Shown one piece after another: positions 1 through 6,544 of a DNA stretch of 11,436 nucleotides; position 1 is the first letter of the stretch, and each line of letters begins with the position of its first letter. The stretch comes from an uncultured Planctomycetaceae bacterium (GTDB taxonomy: Bacteria; Planctomycetota; Planctomycetia; Pirellulales; UBA1268): positions 1 to 11,436 of the forward strand of contig CAISKG010000224.1 of assembly GCA_903885855.1 (NCBI GenBank), in the 5' to 3' direction. The position numbers were made by a program, and so were the translations under genes. The notes beneath the pieces were generated by a model that did no database searches, was not told where the DNA came from, and saw nothing but the letters and a program-made list of their open reading frames with translations.

Positions 1-2352
1 GCGCCCGCCGCCCGGGAAGGCGCGCGGGGCGCGATCCGCACGCGCGTGCCGCTGGCGGTCCTCGGGAGCCTGGCGTCGGCGACGCTCGTGCTCCTCGCGC
101 TGCCGGTGCTGCGGCCGTCGCCTGACGAGGCGCCGGCGCAGCCCTCGAAGGCCGCCGGGCCTGCCGCGCCCGCCACGGTTCTGGCCGATGCGCCGGCCGC
201 AGCCGCCCCCGCACCCTCCGACGCGATCGCGATGGGCGACGCGCCCGCCGGATCCGGCGCGGCGATGGCGCCGATGGCCGCGGCCAAGGAGACGGCCGAG
301 CGAGTGGTGGAAGCGCAGCCCGCCGCCGAGGCGGTCGCCGCGGTGACCGACGCGCCCGACCTCTCCGGGCGCGGCGATCCGGTGGCGCCGCCGTCGGGGC
401 CGCCGACGTCGGTCCCTTCCGACGCGCTCGTCGCAGGCGGCGGTGACCACCCCGCCGCCGATGGGGCGCCCGTGGACGAGGGCGACTCCGTGGCGCTCCC
501 GTTCGACGGCGCCGCGGCAGCCGGCGGCCAACTGGCGCAGGTCGCGCGGGAGTCGAAGCTTCTCGCGAATCTCCAGGACGAGGAGGCGCGGCCCGGGCCG
601 GGCATGGTGGCCGGCAAGCGACTCGAAGTGGCCGGCGGCGGGGGCGGCGGACGTCCGCCGATGGACGTCGGGCAGCCCGCCGGCGCGCCGGCCCCCGGCT
701 CGAAGGCGCGCATGATGGCGCGGGGCGCGCTGCCCGGGCCCCCCGGCATGACAGGCGGATCGCCGCCGGCGGGGGCCATGGTGAAGGGGATGATGCCCGA
801 GGCTCCCGCGCCGCAGGTCGAGGAGCGCCTGGAGGCACGTGACGACGGGCGCTGGTTTCACGAGCGCGACCGGCTGAGCCTCGAGCGCGGCCGGGCCGCG
901 GCCGGCGAGCGCTACGCGCAGTTCGTCGAGAACCCCTTCCGGTCCGCCGACGAATCGCCCCTCTCCACCTTCGCGATCGACGTCGACACCGCCAGCTACA
1001 CGGTGGTGCGCCGGTTCATCAACGACCGGCAGCGGCCGCCGGCCGACGCGGTGCGGCTCGAGGAGATGCTCAACTACTTCCGCTACGACGATCCGGCCCC
1101 GGCCGACGGCGATCCGCTGGCGGTGCGCCTCGAGAGCGCGTCCTGCCCGTGGCAGCCGCGCCACCGGCTCCTGCGCGTGGCGCTCAAGGGCCGGGAGATC
1201 GCCGCGGCCGCCCGCCCCGGCACGAGCCTGGTGTTCCTCGTCGACGTCTCCGGGTCGATGGGCGAGCCCGACAAGCTGCCGCTGGTGAAGCAGGCCCTCG
1301 GGATGCTCGTCGACGAGCTCTCCGAGAACGACCGGGTGGCGATCGTCACCTACGCCGGCGAGGCGGGCGTGAAGCTCCCGCCCACCAGCGGCGACCAGAA
1401 GGCGCGGATCCGCGCCGCGATCGACGCCCTCTCCGCCGGCGGCTCGACCAACGGCTCGGCCGGGATCGAGGTCGCCTACCGGCTGGCGCAGGAGGCGTTC
1501 GTGAAGGGGGGCTCCAACCGGGTGCTCCTGGCCACCGACGGCGACCTCAACGTCGGCATCACCGACGACGCCGCGCTCGTGGGGCTGATCAAGGAGAAGG
1601 CGGGGAGCGGCGTGTTCCTCACCGTCCTGGGATTCGGCCGCGGCAACCTCCAGGACGAGAAGATGGAGAAGCTCGCCGACAACGGCAACGGCCTCTACGC
1701 CTACCTCGACTCGGCGCGCGAGGCGCGGAAGGTGCTCGTCGAGCAGCTCACCGGCAGCACCGTGACGATCGCCAAGGATGTGAAGATCCAGATCGAGTTC
1801 AACCCCGCCCGGGTGGAGTCGTACCGGCTGCTCGGCTACGAGAACCGCCTCCTGGCCGCGCGTGACTTCGCCGACGACACCAAGGACGCCGGCGACGTGG
1901 GGGCGGGCCACGGCGTGACGGCGCTGTACGAGATCGTGCCGGTGGCCGGCACGACGCCGCAGGCCGCTCCCGACCGGCCGCTCAAGTACCGGCGCCGCCC
2001 GGCGCAGCCAGAGGCCGGGCAGGCCGACGACTCGCCCGAGCTGTGCACGGTGAGTCTCCGCTGGAAGGCCCCGGAGGCCGACGAGAGCCTTCTGCGCGAG
2101 ATCCCCTTCGAGGACGCCGGGGGCAGCTTCGAGGCGGCCTCGGCCGACCTCCGCTTCGCCGCCGCGGTGGCCGAGTTCGGGATGCTCTTGCGCTCGAGCC
2201 GGCACCGCGGCGAGGCGTCGCTGGAGCACGTGGCCGCCACCGCCTCCGGGGCGCTCGGCGCCGACCGGGGGGGGCTGCGGGCGGAGTTTCTCGATCTGGT
2301 CCGCGAGGCGGGGGCGCTCCTGCCCCACGGGGGACGGCCGGTGCCCAACTGA
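1..2352 (+). CDS. VWA-domain protein with vWF_A and DUF3520 regions (YfbK-like), 5' partial
   Basis: The frame is open from base 1, so the true start probably lies upstream; an in-frame GTG at 46 falls just before a hydrophobic segment (VPLAVLGSLASATLVLLALP) that looks like a membrane anchor. Counting from that GTG, residues 25-290 form an Ala/Pro/Gly-rich low-complexity linker. At about 293 the vWF_A region begins (FVENPFR, then STFAIDVDTASY). A VWA domain follows with a full MIDAS metal site: DVSGS at 400-404, T468 and D498. From about 585 to the end (768) comes a DUF3520-like tail with YRLLGYENR. Related proteins often have an N-terminal zinc-finger or anti-sigma-like part before the membrane segment, which would lie outside this window. 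The role is probably metal-dependent protein binding at the membrane; no substrate can be named. It is convergent with the minus-strand cluster and not part of it. The family assignment is firm, the cellular role unknown. Confidence 0.9.
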   Translation, partial: APAAREGARGAIRTRVPLAVLGSLASATLVLLALPVLRPSPDEAPAQPSKAAGPAAPATVLADAPAAAAPAPSDAIAMGDAPAGSGAAMAPMAAAKETAERVVEAQPAAEAVAAVTDAPDLSGRGDPVAPPSGPPTSVPSDALVAGGGDHPAADGAPVDEGDSVALPFDGAAAAGGQLAQVARESKLLANLQDEEARPGPGMVAGKRLEVAGGGGGGRPPMDVGQPAGAPAPGSKARMMARGALPGPPGMTGGSPPAGAMVKGMMPEAPAPQVEERLEARDDGRWFHERDRLSLERGRAAAGERYAQFVENPFRSADESPLSTFAIDVDTASYTVVRRFINDRQRPPADAVRLEEMLNYFRYDDPAPADGDPLAVRLESASCPWQPRHRLLRVALKGREIAAAARPGTSLVFLVDVSGSMGEPDKLPLVKQALGMLVDELSENDRVAIVTYAGEAGVKLPPTSGDQKARIRAAIDALSAGGSTNGSAGIEVAYRLAQEAFVKGGSNRVLLATDGDLNVGITDDAALVGLIKEKAGSGVFLTVLGFGRGNLQDEKMEKLADNGNGLYAYLDSAREARKVLVEQLTGSTVTIAKDVKIQIEFNPARVESYRLLGYENRLLAARDFADDTKDAGDVGAGHGVTALYEIVPVAGTTPQAAPDRPLKYRRRPAQPEAGQADDSPELCTVSLRWKAPEADESLLREIPFEDAGGSFEAASADLRFAAAVAEFGMLLRSSRHRGEASLEHVAATASGALGADRGGLRAEFLDLVREAGALLPHGGRPVPN

Positions 2353-2364
2353 CGGCGGCCGCCG
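2353..2364. repeat. 12-bp perfect palindrome in the convergent gap
   Basis: CGGCGGCCGCCG fills most of the 18-bp gap between the two facing TGA stop codons (2350-2352 plus strand, 2371-2373 minus strand). It could form only a short 4-bp stem with a 4-base loop and has no T-tract, so calling it a bidirectional terminator would be speculative. GC-rich palindromes of this size also arise by chance in such DNA. Confidence 0.4.
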
Positions 2365-2370
2365 CGCGGA

Positions 2371-2778
2371 TCACTCGTGGTGGCACTCGACGATCCGCGC
2401 CACGCCGGGGAGCCGGGCGAGGGCGGCCAGGACCGCCCGGTGGTCGGGCTGGTGCGTCGAACCGACGCACAGGCACTCCCCCGGCCGCGCGCCCACCCGG
2501 CCGCGGGCGCCTGGCATGAACTCCGCCGTGGGATCGACGCGCCGCACCGCGGCCCGTGCCTCGGGGGTGTCGGGGATCGCGAACTCGTAGGCCACCGCCA
2601 CCTTCCCGTCGGCCGGGCCGCGCAGGCCGTCGGCGTCGAGGGATTCCAGATCGATCTCCACGGCGGCGGGGCGCGGGGCAGCGGTCATGGCAGGCTCCCG
2701 GGGAGGGGGCCGATCGCAGCCGCCCGCCGCCACGGCGAGGGCCAGCGCGGCCCGGACGACGCGCGACGGTGCTGACAT
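2371..2778 (-). CDS. Small conserved hypothetical protein, putative lipoprotein (135 aa)
   Basis: The chosen ATG at 2778 gives a 135-residue product. It has a short basic N terminus, a hydrophobic stretch (VVRAALALAVAAGG) and Cys21, followed by DRPPPREP, which looks like a lipoprotein signal. The position three before the Cys is Ala rather than the favoured Leu, so the lipobox is not ideal. The soluble core runs from VEIDLESLDADG to the end and holds GKVAVAYEFAIP, RGRVGARPGECLCVGSTHQP and a C-terminal IVECHHE. The core resembles small uncharacterised bacterial proteins with a similar AYEF-x-IP / GRxG / THQP pattern; this is from memory and not searched. A second in-frame ATG at 2688 has a better ribosome site (GGGAG at 2695-2699) and would give a 105-residue cytosolic protein. 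It is last in the minus-strand cluster, 83 bp after the transporter stop, with a tandem repeat in that gap. Function unknown. Confidence 0.7.
   Translation of the reverse strand: MSAPSRVVRAALALAVAAGGCDRPPPREPAMTAAPRPAAVEIDLESLDADGLRGPADGKVAVAYEFAIPDTPEARAAVRRVDPTAEFMPGARGRVGARPGECLCVGSTHQPDHRAVLAALARLPGVARIVECHHE
2695..2699 (-). promoter_or_regulatory. Shine-Dalgarno-like site for an alternative internal start
   Basis: GGGAG on the minus strand lies 6 nt upstream of the in-frame ATG at 2688. It is stronger than the weak GAGAG (2787-2791, 8-nt spacer) ahead of the ATG at 2778. It therefore competes with the annotated start and would yield a product without the lipoprotein signal. Confidence 0.4.
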
Positions 2779-2793
2779 GCGGGAGGCTCTCGA

Positions 2794-2857
2794 GCAGCGG
2801 AGGCGATCTGGTGCAGCGGAGGCGATCGGGTGCAGCGGAGGCGATTTGGTGCAGCGG
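2794..2857. repeat. 19-bp direct tandem repeat, about 3.4 copies
   Basis: Three head-to-tail 19-bp units start at 2794, 2813 and 2832. The plus-strand consensus is GCAGCGGAGGCGATCTGGT. They differ from each other only at the fourth- and fifth-last bases (CT, CG, TT), and a partial fourth copy (GCAGCGG) runs to 2857. The array fills the gap between the transporter stop (2862-2864) and the ATG of the small lipoprotein-like gene (2778) and would be transcribed as its leader. The period is not a multiple of three, so the array is not a peptide repeat, and there are no spacers as in CRISPR. It could be an array of regulator or RNA-binding sites, or slippage-generated repeats. Confidence 0.85.
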
Positions 2858-2861
2858 AAGA

Positions 2862-4100
2862 TCAGACGGCCGGTGCACCGTCGTCCTCCGGGATCAGCCA
2901 CGCGGCCCCGATACCCACGGCATACACCAGCGCGCAGGCCGCGCCCACCGTCGGGTAGTCGCCGCCGAGGAGGGTGAACAGGCCCCCGGCGGCGAGCACG
3001 CCGGCGGCGGTGGCGAAGCGGCCGCCGTTGTAGGCCAGCCCGCTGCCGGTGGCGCGCACCGCGACGGGGAAGATCGTGGGGAGGAACACCGCGAGCCAGC
3101 CGAAGAAGAGCGTCGCCACGAGCCCCTGCGCGAACACGACCGGCAGGAACGCCGGCTGCAAAGGGGCCGTGAGGCGGAACATCGCCACCGTCAGCGCCGT
3201 GGTGGCCAGGCTCATGAGGAGGTAGCCGGTGCGGCGGCCGAAGCGCGCCGCGACGAACGCCCCGGCGAAGCTCCCCGCCGTCGCACCGGTCGCCCACCAG
3301 GCCTGCGTGACGGCCTTGTAGCCGGGGGCGGCGGCGCCGGCCACGGCGTCGGCCCAGGGGATCATCCACTTGCTCGCCGCCCAGGCCCCCACCATCGGCA
3401 CCGCCGCCACCGCCAGGGCCGCCGCCGTGCGCCGGCGCAGGCCGGGTCCCAGGAGCAGGGCCAGGGGTGTGTGCGCCCGGCGGCCCCCCTGCGCCCGCCA
3501 GGCGGGCGACTCGGGGAGAAAAAGGAGGATCGCGACGCCGAGCAGCGCCGGCGCCGCGGCGAGCCGGAAGAGCCAGCGCCACGAGTCGTCCGTCACCGGC
3601 ACGGCGCGGGTCAGAAGCGCCAAGAGCAGGATGCCGGCGTTGAGGGCGGCGCTCGTCGCCCCGGTGACCAGTGCCTTGGAGGCCCCGCTCCAGCACTCCG
3701 TCACCAGCGCCATGGCGTTGGGCCACAGCCCCCCCACCCCCACGCCGACGAGGAAACGCAGCAGGAGCATCTCCCACGGGTCGCGTGCGGCGGCGCCGAG
3801 GCCAGCGAAGGCCGAGTAGACGAGCACGCTCGCCCCCATGGCGCGCGTCCGGCCGAATCGGTCGCCGAGGACCCCGACGGCCACCCCGCCGACGGCGGCG
3901 CCGAGCATCAGCCCCGCCGTCCAGCGGGCGAACCAATCGCCCCCCGCCGTCGGCGTCCAGGCCGCGCCTAGGAGCGTGCGCGACACCGCCAGCGACGCCA
4001 CCGGCATCATCCCCAGCTCGACGCCGTCGCAGACCATCGCCAGGATCGCCGCCGCCAGGACCGCGGCCCGCGCCGGCCGGGCGAGGGAGGGGGCGGTCAT
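2862..4100 (-). CDS. MFS transporter, organic acid/sugar type (412 aa)
   Basis: This is a cytoplasmic-membrane permease of the major facilitator superfamily with about 12 hydrophobic segments. The first contains charged residues D25 and E28 (CDGVELG), as in acid:H+ symporters. Motif A lies at about 72-86 (ending GDRFGRTR), followed by RFLVGVGVGG (from R115). PESPAW is at 196-201, after the sixth segment, and PTIFPVAVRATGSG at 341-354. These motifs resemble the aromatic-acid/sialic-acid/sugar symporter groups, but the substrate cannot be named. The ATG at 4100 overlaps the stop of the dehydrogenase as ATGA (4097-4100). A GGAG at 4109-4112 with an 8-nt spacer supports this start. The tight coupling suggests that the permease brings in the dehydrogenase substrate, or a precursor of it. 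Length is normal for the family (about 400-450). Confidence 0.9.
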   Translation of the reverse strand: MTAPSLARPARAAVLAAAILAMVCDGVELGMMPVASLAVSRTLLGAAWTPTAGGDWFARWTAGLMLGAAVGGVAVGVLGDRFGRTRAMGASVLVYSAFAGLGAAARDPWEMLLLRFLVGVGVGGLWPNAMALVTECWSGASKALVTGATSAALNAGILLLALLTRAVPVTDDSWRWLFRLAAAPALLGVAILLFLPESPAWRAQGGRRAHTPLALLLGPGLRRRTAAALAVAAVPMVGAWAASKWMIPWADAVAGAAAPGYKAVTQAWWATGATAGSFAGAFVAARFGRRTGYLLMSLATTALTVAMFRLTAPLQPAFLPVVFAQGLVATLFFGWLAVFLPTIFPVAVRATGSGLAYNGGRFATAAGVLAAGGLFTLLGGDYPTVGAACALVYAVGIGAAWLIPEDDGAPAV

Positions 4101-4987
4101 GGGGCGCGCTCCGGCGGCGCCGGGGGGGCGTAGGCGCCGATCACGGCGCTGTTGTCGAGGTCGCCGAGGCCCCGCGCCACCGCCACGTCGAGCAGCGCCC
4201 GGTGGGCGGCGGCCAGGGGGAGGGTGAGGCCGGCGGCGGCGGCTGCCTCCAGGATCAGCTGCACGTCCTTGCGGTGCTGGGCCAGCCGGGCCTGCACGGC
4301 GAAGTCGCCGGCCACCATCTTCGGCCCCTTGGTCTCCATCTGCCGCGAGGCCGCCGGACCGTCGCGCAGCACCCCGAGCGCCGCCGCCGGATCGATCCCC
4401 AGGGCCCGCGCGAACACGAGCCCCTCGGCCAGCGCCGCGCGGTTGAGGCCGAGGACGAGGTTCGTGACGAGCTTCATCCGCGACGCGCTCCCCACGCCGC
4501 CGCAGTGGTGCCAGCGGCCGCCGAGGATCGCCCACAGCCCCGCGCAGGCGGCGACGTCGGCGTCGTCGCCCCCCACGAGCACCGTCGCCTCGCCGCGCGC
4601 CGTCTGCACGCTCGAGCCGGAGATCGGCGCGTCGAGCCAGGCGATGCCGCGCCGCCGCGCCCGCGCGGCGAGCGCCTCGGTCGTCTCCGCATCCACCGTC
4701 GAGGTGTCGACGACGATCCGCCCGGCCTCCGCGGCGTCGAGGCGGGGCTCCATCACCGCGCGCACCGCGGCGCCGTCGTAGAGGCTCGTGATCACCAGCC
4801 GGCAGACGCCCAGCGGGTCGTCGCACCAGCGCGCGCCGCGCGCCAGCAGCGCCTCGGCCCGGGACGCCGTCCTGTTCCAGACGTGCGTGGGCACGCCGGC
4901 GTCGAGGAGCCGCCCGGCGATCGCCGTGCCCATCAGCCCCAGGCCGACGACGGCGACCGGGCCGGGGAGGGGGGCGGCGTCAGGCAC
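4097..4987 (-). CDS. NAD(P)-dependent beta-hydroxyacid dehydrogenase, HIBADH/GLYR family (296 aa)
   Basis: This is a cytosolic oxidoreductase of the 3-hydroxyisobutyrate dehydrogenase family, which interconverts beta-hydroxyacids and their semialdehydes or ketoacids. The N-terminal Rossmann fold has GLGLMG at 15-20. NRT at 38-40 follows the second strand; Arg in this position is associated with NADP(H) preference. The substrate loop is DAPISGS at 119-125, where many relatives have DAPVSGG. The catalytic Lys is K172 with N176 in the helix MKLVTN. The C-terminal helical domain has the Lys-Asp pair HRKDVQL. It starts at GTG 4987 inside the end of the DUF1501 gene (8-bp overlap, GTGCCTGA), and GGAGG at 4997-5001 supports this start. 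Its stop overlaps the transporter ATG. Length matches the family (about 290-300). The actual substrate (hydroxyisobutyrate, tartronate semialdehyde, glyoxylate or a sugar acid) is unresolved. Confidence 0.9.
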   Translation of the reverse strand: MPDAAPLPGPVAVVGLGLMGTAIAGRLLDAGVPTHVWNRTASRAEALLARGARWCDDPLGVCRLVITSLYDGAAVRAVMEPRLDAAEAGRIVVDTSTVDAETTEALAARARRRGIAWLDAPISGSSVQTARGEATVLVGGDDADVAACAGLWAILGGRWHHCGGVGSASRMKLVTNLVLGLNRAALAEGLVFARALGIDPAAALGVLRDGPAASRQMETKGPKMVAGDFAVQARLAQHRKDVQLILEAAAAAGLTLPLAAAHRALLDVAVARGLGDLDNSAVIGAYAPPAPPERAP

Positions 4988-6413
4988 CGAACAAAGCCTC
5001 CACGGCGCGGCCCTTGCCGTCCTCGGTGGCGTAGAAGGGGCGCCCCTCGATGTCGAAGGCGGTCGCGGGGCTGATCCCCATGGCGGTGAAGAGCGTGGCG
5101 TGGAGGTCGGTGATCGTGACGGGGTCCTCGACGGCCAGGCAGGGGCGCTCGTCGGCGGTCCTGCCGTGGACGAAGCCCTTCTTGATCCCGCCGCCGAAGA
5201 GGACCACCGTCGAGCCCCCGGTGAAGTGGCGGTGCTGGCCGTAGTGGGCCGGCTCCTGGAGGAAGTCCTTGGGGGAGCTGGCCTGGTCGGCCGCCTTCGA
5301 GCCGGGCCGTCCCTCGGTGATCATGTCGCGGCTGAACTCGCTGGCGATGATCACGAGCGTCCGGTCGAGGAGGCGGCGCGCCTCGAGGTCGCGCACCAGC
5401 GCGGCGATCGGCCGGTCGATCTCGGCGTGCATCCGGGCCACCGTCTCGTGGCCGCGCTCGTGGGTGTCCCAGTGGAGGAAGGGGACGTACTCCGTCGTCA
5501 CCTCCACGTAGCGCGCGCCGTGCTCGACGAGGCGCCGGGCGAGGAGGCAGCCGCGGCCGAAGCGGCCGGTGTCGTAGGCCTCGCGCACCTCCGGCGGCTC
5601 GAGCGCGATGTCGAAGGCGGCTCGCTCCTTGGCCGAGAGGAGGCGGTGGGCGTTGTCGAGGCTCCTGAGCATCGACTCCTGGTGGTGGTCGCTCGCGTGC
5701 TCGCGGCCCGGCGCGGCGGCCAGCAGCGCCTTGTAGTGCTTGTAGCGGTCGGCGAAGCGGCCCGGCGCCATCCCCTCGGGCGGCCGCACCGCCGCCGCCG
5801 CCTCCTCGGGGAAGGGGAGGTTCATCGGCCCGAACTCGCTGCCGAAGAAGCCGGCGGTGGTGAAGGCCTTGATCTCCTCGTTCTCGCCGATCCCCTCGAG
5901 GCGCTGGCCGATGTTGACGAACGCCGGCAGGGAAGGATTGTTCGGCCCGAGGACGCGCGCCATCCAGGCGCCGATGTGGGGGCAGGCGACCGTCTGCGGC
6001 GGCACGTAGCCGGTGTGCCAGTGGTACTGGTGGCGCGAGTGGAGGATGCTGCCGAGGTCGGGCTGGACGTGCGAGCGCACGAGGGCCCCCCGGTCGAGGA
6101 CGCCGGCGATGCCCTCGAGCCCCTGGCAGATCCGCACGCCGTCGATCGCCGTGGGGATCGAGGGGAAGGTGCTGATGCAGTCGGCGACGGCCAGGCCCTT
6201 CTCGAAGGGCTTGTGCTTCTTGGGGTCGAAGGTGTCCGGGGCGGCCATGCCGCCGGCCATCCAGAGGACGATGATCGCGTCGGCGGTGGCCTTCGGGTGC
6301 ACGACCCCCTCGGCGCGCAGGCGCGGCTCGGGGAGCGCGAGGGTGGCGGTGGCGGCCGCGCCGAGGCTCTTCAAGAAATCGCGGCGGGCGGCGGCTTCGT
6401 GGATGGATCGCAT
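4980..6413 (-). CDS. DUF1501 family protein, Tat-exported (477 aa)
   Basis: The N terminus has a twin-arginine signal: RRDFLKS from R10, then a hydrophobic Ala-rich stretch to about residue 28, so export in folded form is likely. DUF1501 proteins belong to the alkaline-phosphatase-like superfamily of metal-dependent hydrolases and are very common in planctomycetes, usually beside DUF1549/DUF1553 cytochromes, as here. Visible family motifs are DTFDP (60-64), HWDTHE (314-319), SEFSRD (358-363), GGGIKKG (407-413) and DLHAT (436-440). Where many members have a GRDH-type segment, this one reads HYGQHRHF (390-397), suggesting a subfamily. The start at ATG 6413 is supported by the Tat signal and by GAGGG at 6421-6425. 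The 131 bp before it hold three inverted repeats. Its end overlaps the dehydrogenase start. The enzymatic activity of the family is not established. Confidence 0.93.
   Translation of the reverse strand: MRSIHEAAARRDFLKSLGAAATATLALPEPRLRAEGVVHPKATADAIIVLWMAGGMAAPDTFDPKKHKPFEKGLAVADCISTFPSIPTAIDGVRICQGLEGIAGVLDRGALVRSHVQPDLGSILHSRHQYHWHTGYVPPQTVACPHIGAWMARVLGPNNPSLPAFVNIGQRLEGIGENEEIKAFTTAGFFGSEFGPMNLPFPEEAAAAVRPPEGMAPGRFADRYKHYKALLAAAPGREHASDHHQESMLRSLDNAHRLLSAKERAAFDIALEPPEVREAYDTGRFGRGCLLARRLVEHGARYVEVTTEYVPFLHWDTHERGHETVARMHAEIDRPIAALVRDLEARRLLDRTLVIIASEFSRDMITEGRPGSKAADQASSPKDFLQEPAHYGQHRHFTGGSTVVLFGGGIKKGFVHGRTADERPCLAVEDPVTITDLHATLFTAMGISPATAFDIEGRPFYATEDGKGRAVEALFGA
4997..5001 (-). promoter_or_regulatory. 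Ribosome binding site for the GTG-start dehydrogenase
   Basis: A perfect GGAGG on the minus strand sits 9 nt before the GTG at 4987, embedded in the last codons of the DUF1501 gene. It decides the start in favour of the GTG and fits translational coupling of the two genes. Confidence 0.6.
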
Positions 6414-6420
6414 GGAGAAT

Positions 6421-6425
6421 CCCTC
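6421..6425 (-). promoter_or_regulatory. Ribosome binding site of the DUF1501 gene
   Basis: GAGGG on the minus strand lies 7 nt ahead of the ATG at 6413. Together with the Tat signal beginning right after the ATG, it fixes the start and rules out the very long upstream extension of this open frame through the neighbouring gene. Confidence 0.55.
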
Positions 6426-6448
6426 GCAGGCTGTGGACACAGTGACCC

Positions 6449-6466
6449 GCCGCCGGATGCGGCGGC
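6449..6466. repeat. Short GC-rich inverted repeat (GCCGCC/GGCGGC)
   Basis: The 6-bp arms GCCGCC (6449-6454) and GGCGGC (6461-6466) are separated by GGATGC. It abuts the larger A/T-cored hairpin and lies in the leader of the DUF1501 gene when transcribed from the minus strand. It is short enough to be chance in this base composition. Confidence 0.4.
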
Positions 6467-6467
6467 A

Positions 6468-6503
6468 GACACCCCTGAAAAACCTCGGCTTTTTAGGGGT
6501 GTC
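6468..6503. terminator. Strong A/T-cored hairpin inside the operon, terminator or mRNA-processing element
   Basis: The outer arms GACACCCCT (6468-6476) and AGGGGTGTC (6495-6503) pair perfectly over 9 bp. One G-T pair and four A-T pairs continue the stem (GAAAA with TTTTT). After one mismatch two C-G pairs close near the loop TC. The element is nearly symmetric, so it folds on either strand. The A5/T5 tracts lie inside the stem, so there is no classical trailing U-tract after the GC-rich arm on either strand. Placed between the cytochrome stop and the DUF1501 start, it could end a fraction of transcripts, mark an mRNA cleavage or stability boundary, or be a dispersed REP-type repeat. Confidence 0.6.
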
Positions 6504-6506
6504 CGA

Positions 6507-6539
6507 CGTGGAAAAGGGGCATGGATGACGTGTTCCACG
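6507..6539. repeat. 7-bp inverted repeat with 19-bp spacer (CGTGGAA/TTCCACG)
   Basis: The arms are at 6507-6513 and 6533-6539, just downstream of the cytochrome stop (minus strand, TAG at 6545-6547). This is the third inverted repeat in the 131-bp gap. It could be a weak stem-loop or an operator-like site; nothing else supports a function. Confidence 0.35.
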
Positions 6540-6544
6540 GAAAC

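Noticed and set aside
2353..2364. Convergent-gap palindrome as a proven bidirectional terminator
   Set aside because: The stem would be very short and there is no T-tract. It is listed only as a palindrome.
2794..2857. CRISPR-like array
   Set aside because: The 19-bp units are directly adjacent with no spacers, and there are no cas genes.
2779..3936. Upstream extension of the small lipoprotein-like gene to over 500 residues
   Set aside because: The extension is the wrong frame of the MFS transporter and of the tandem repeat, with Arg/Gly-rich meaningless sequence.
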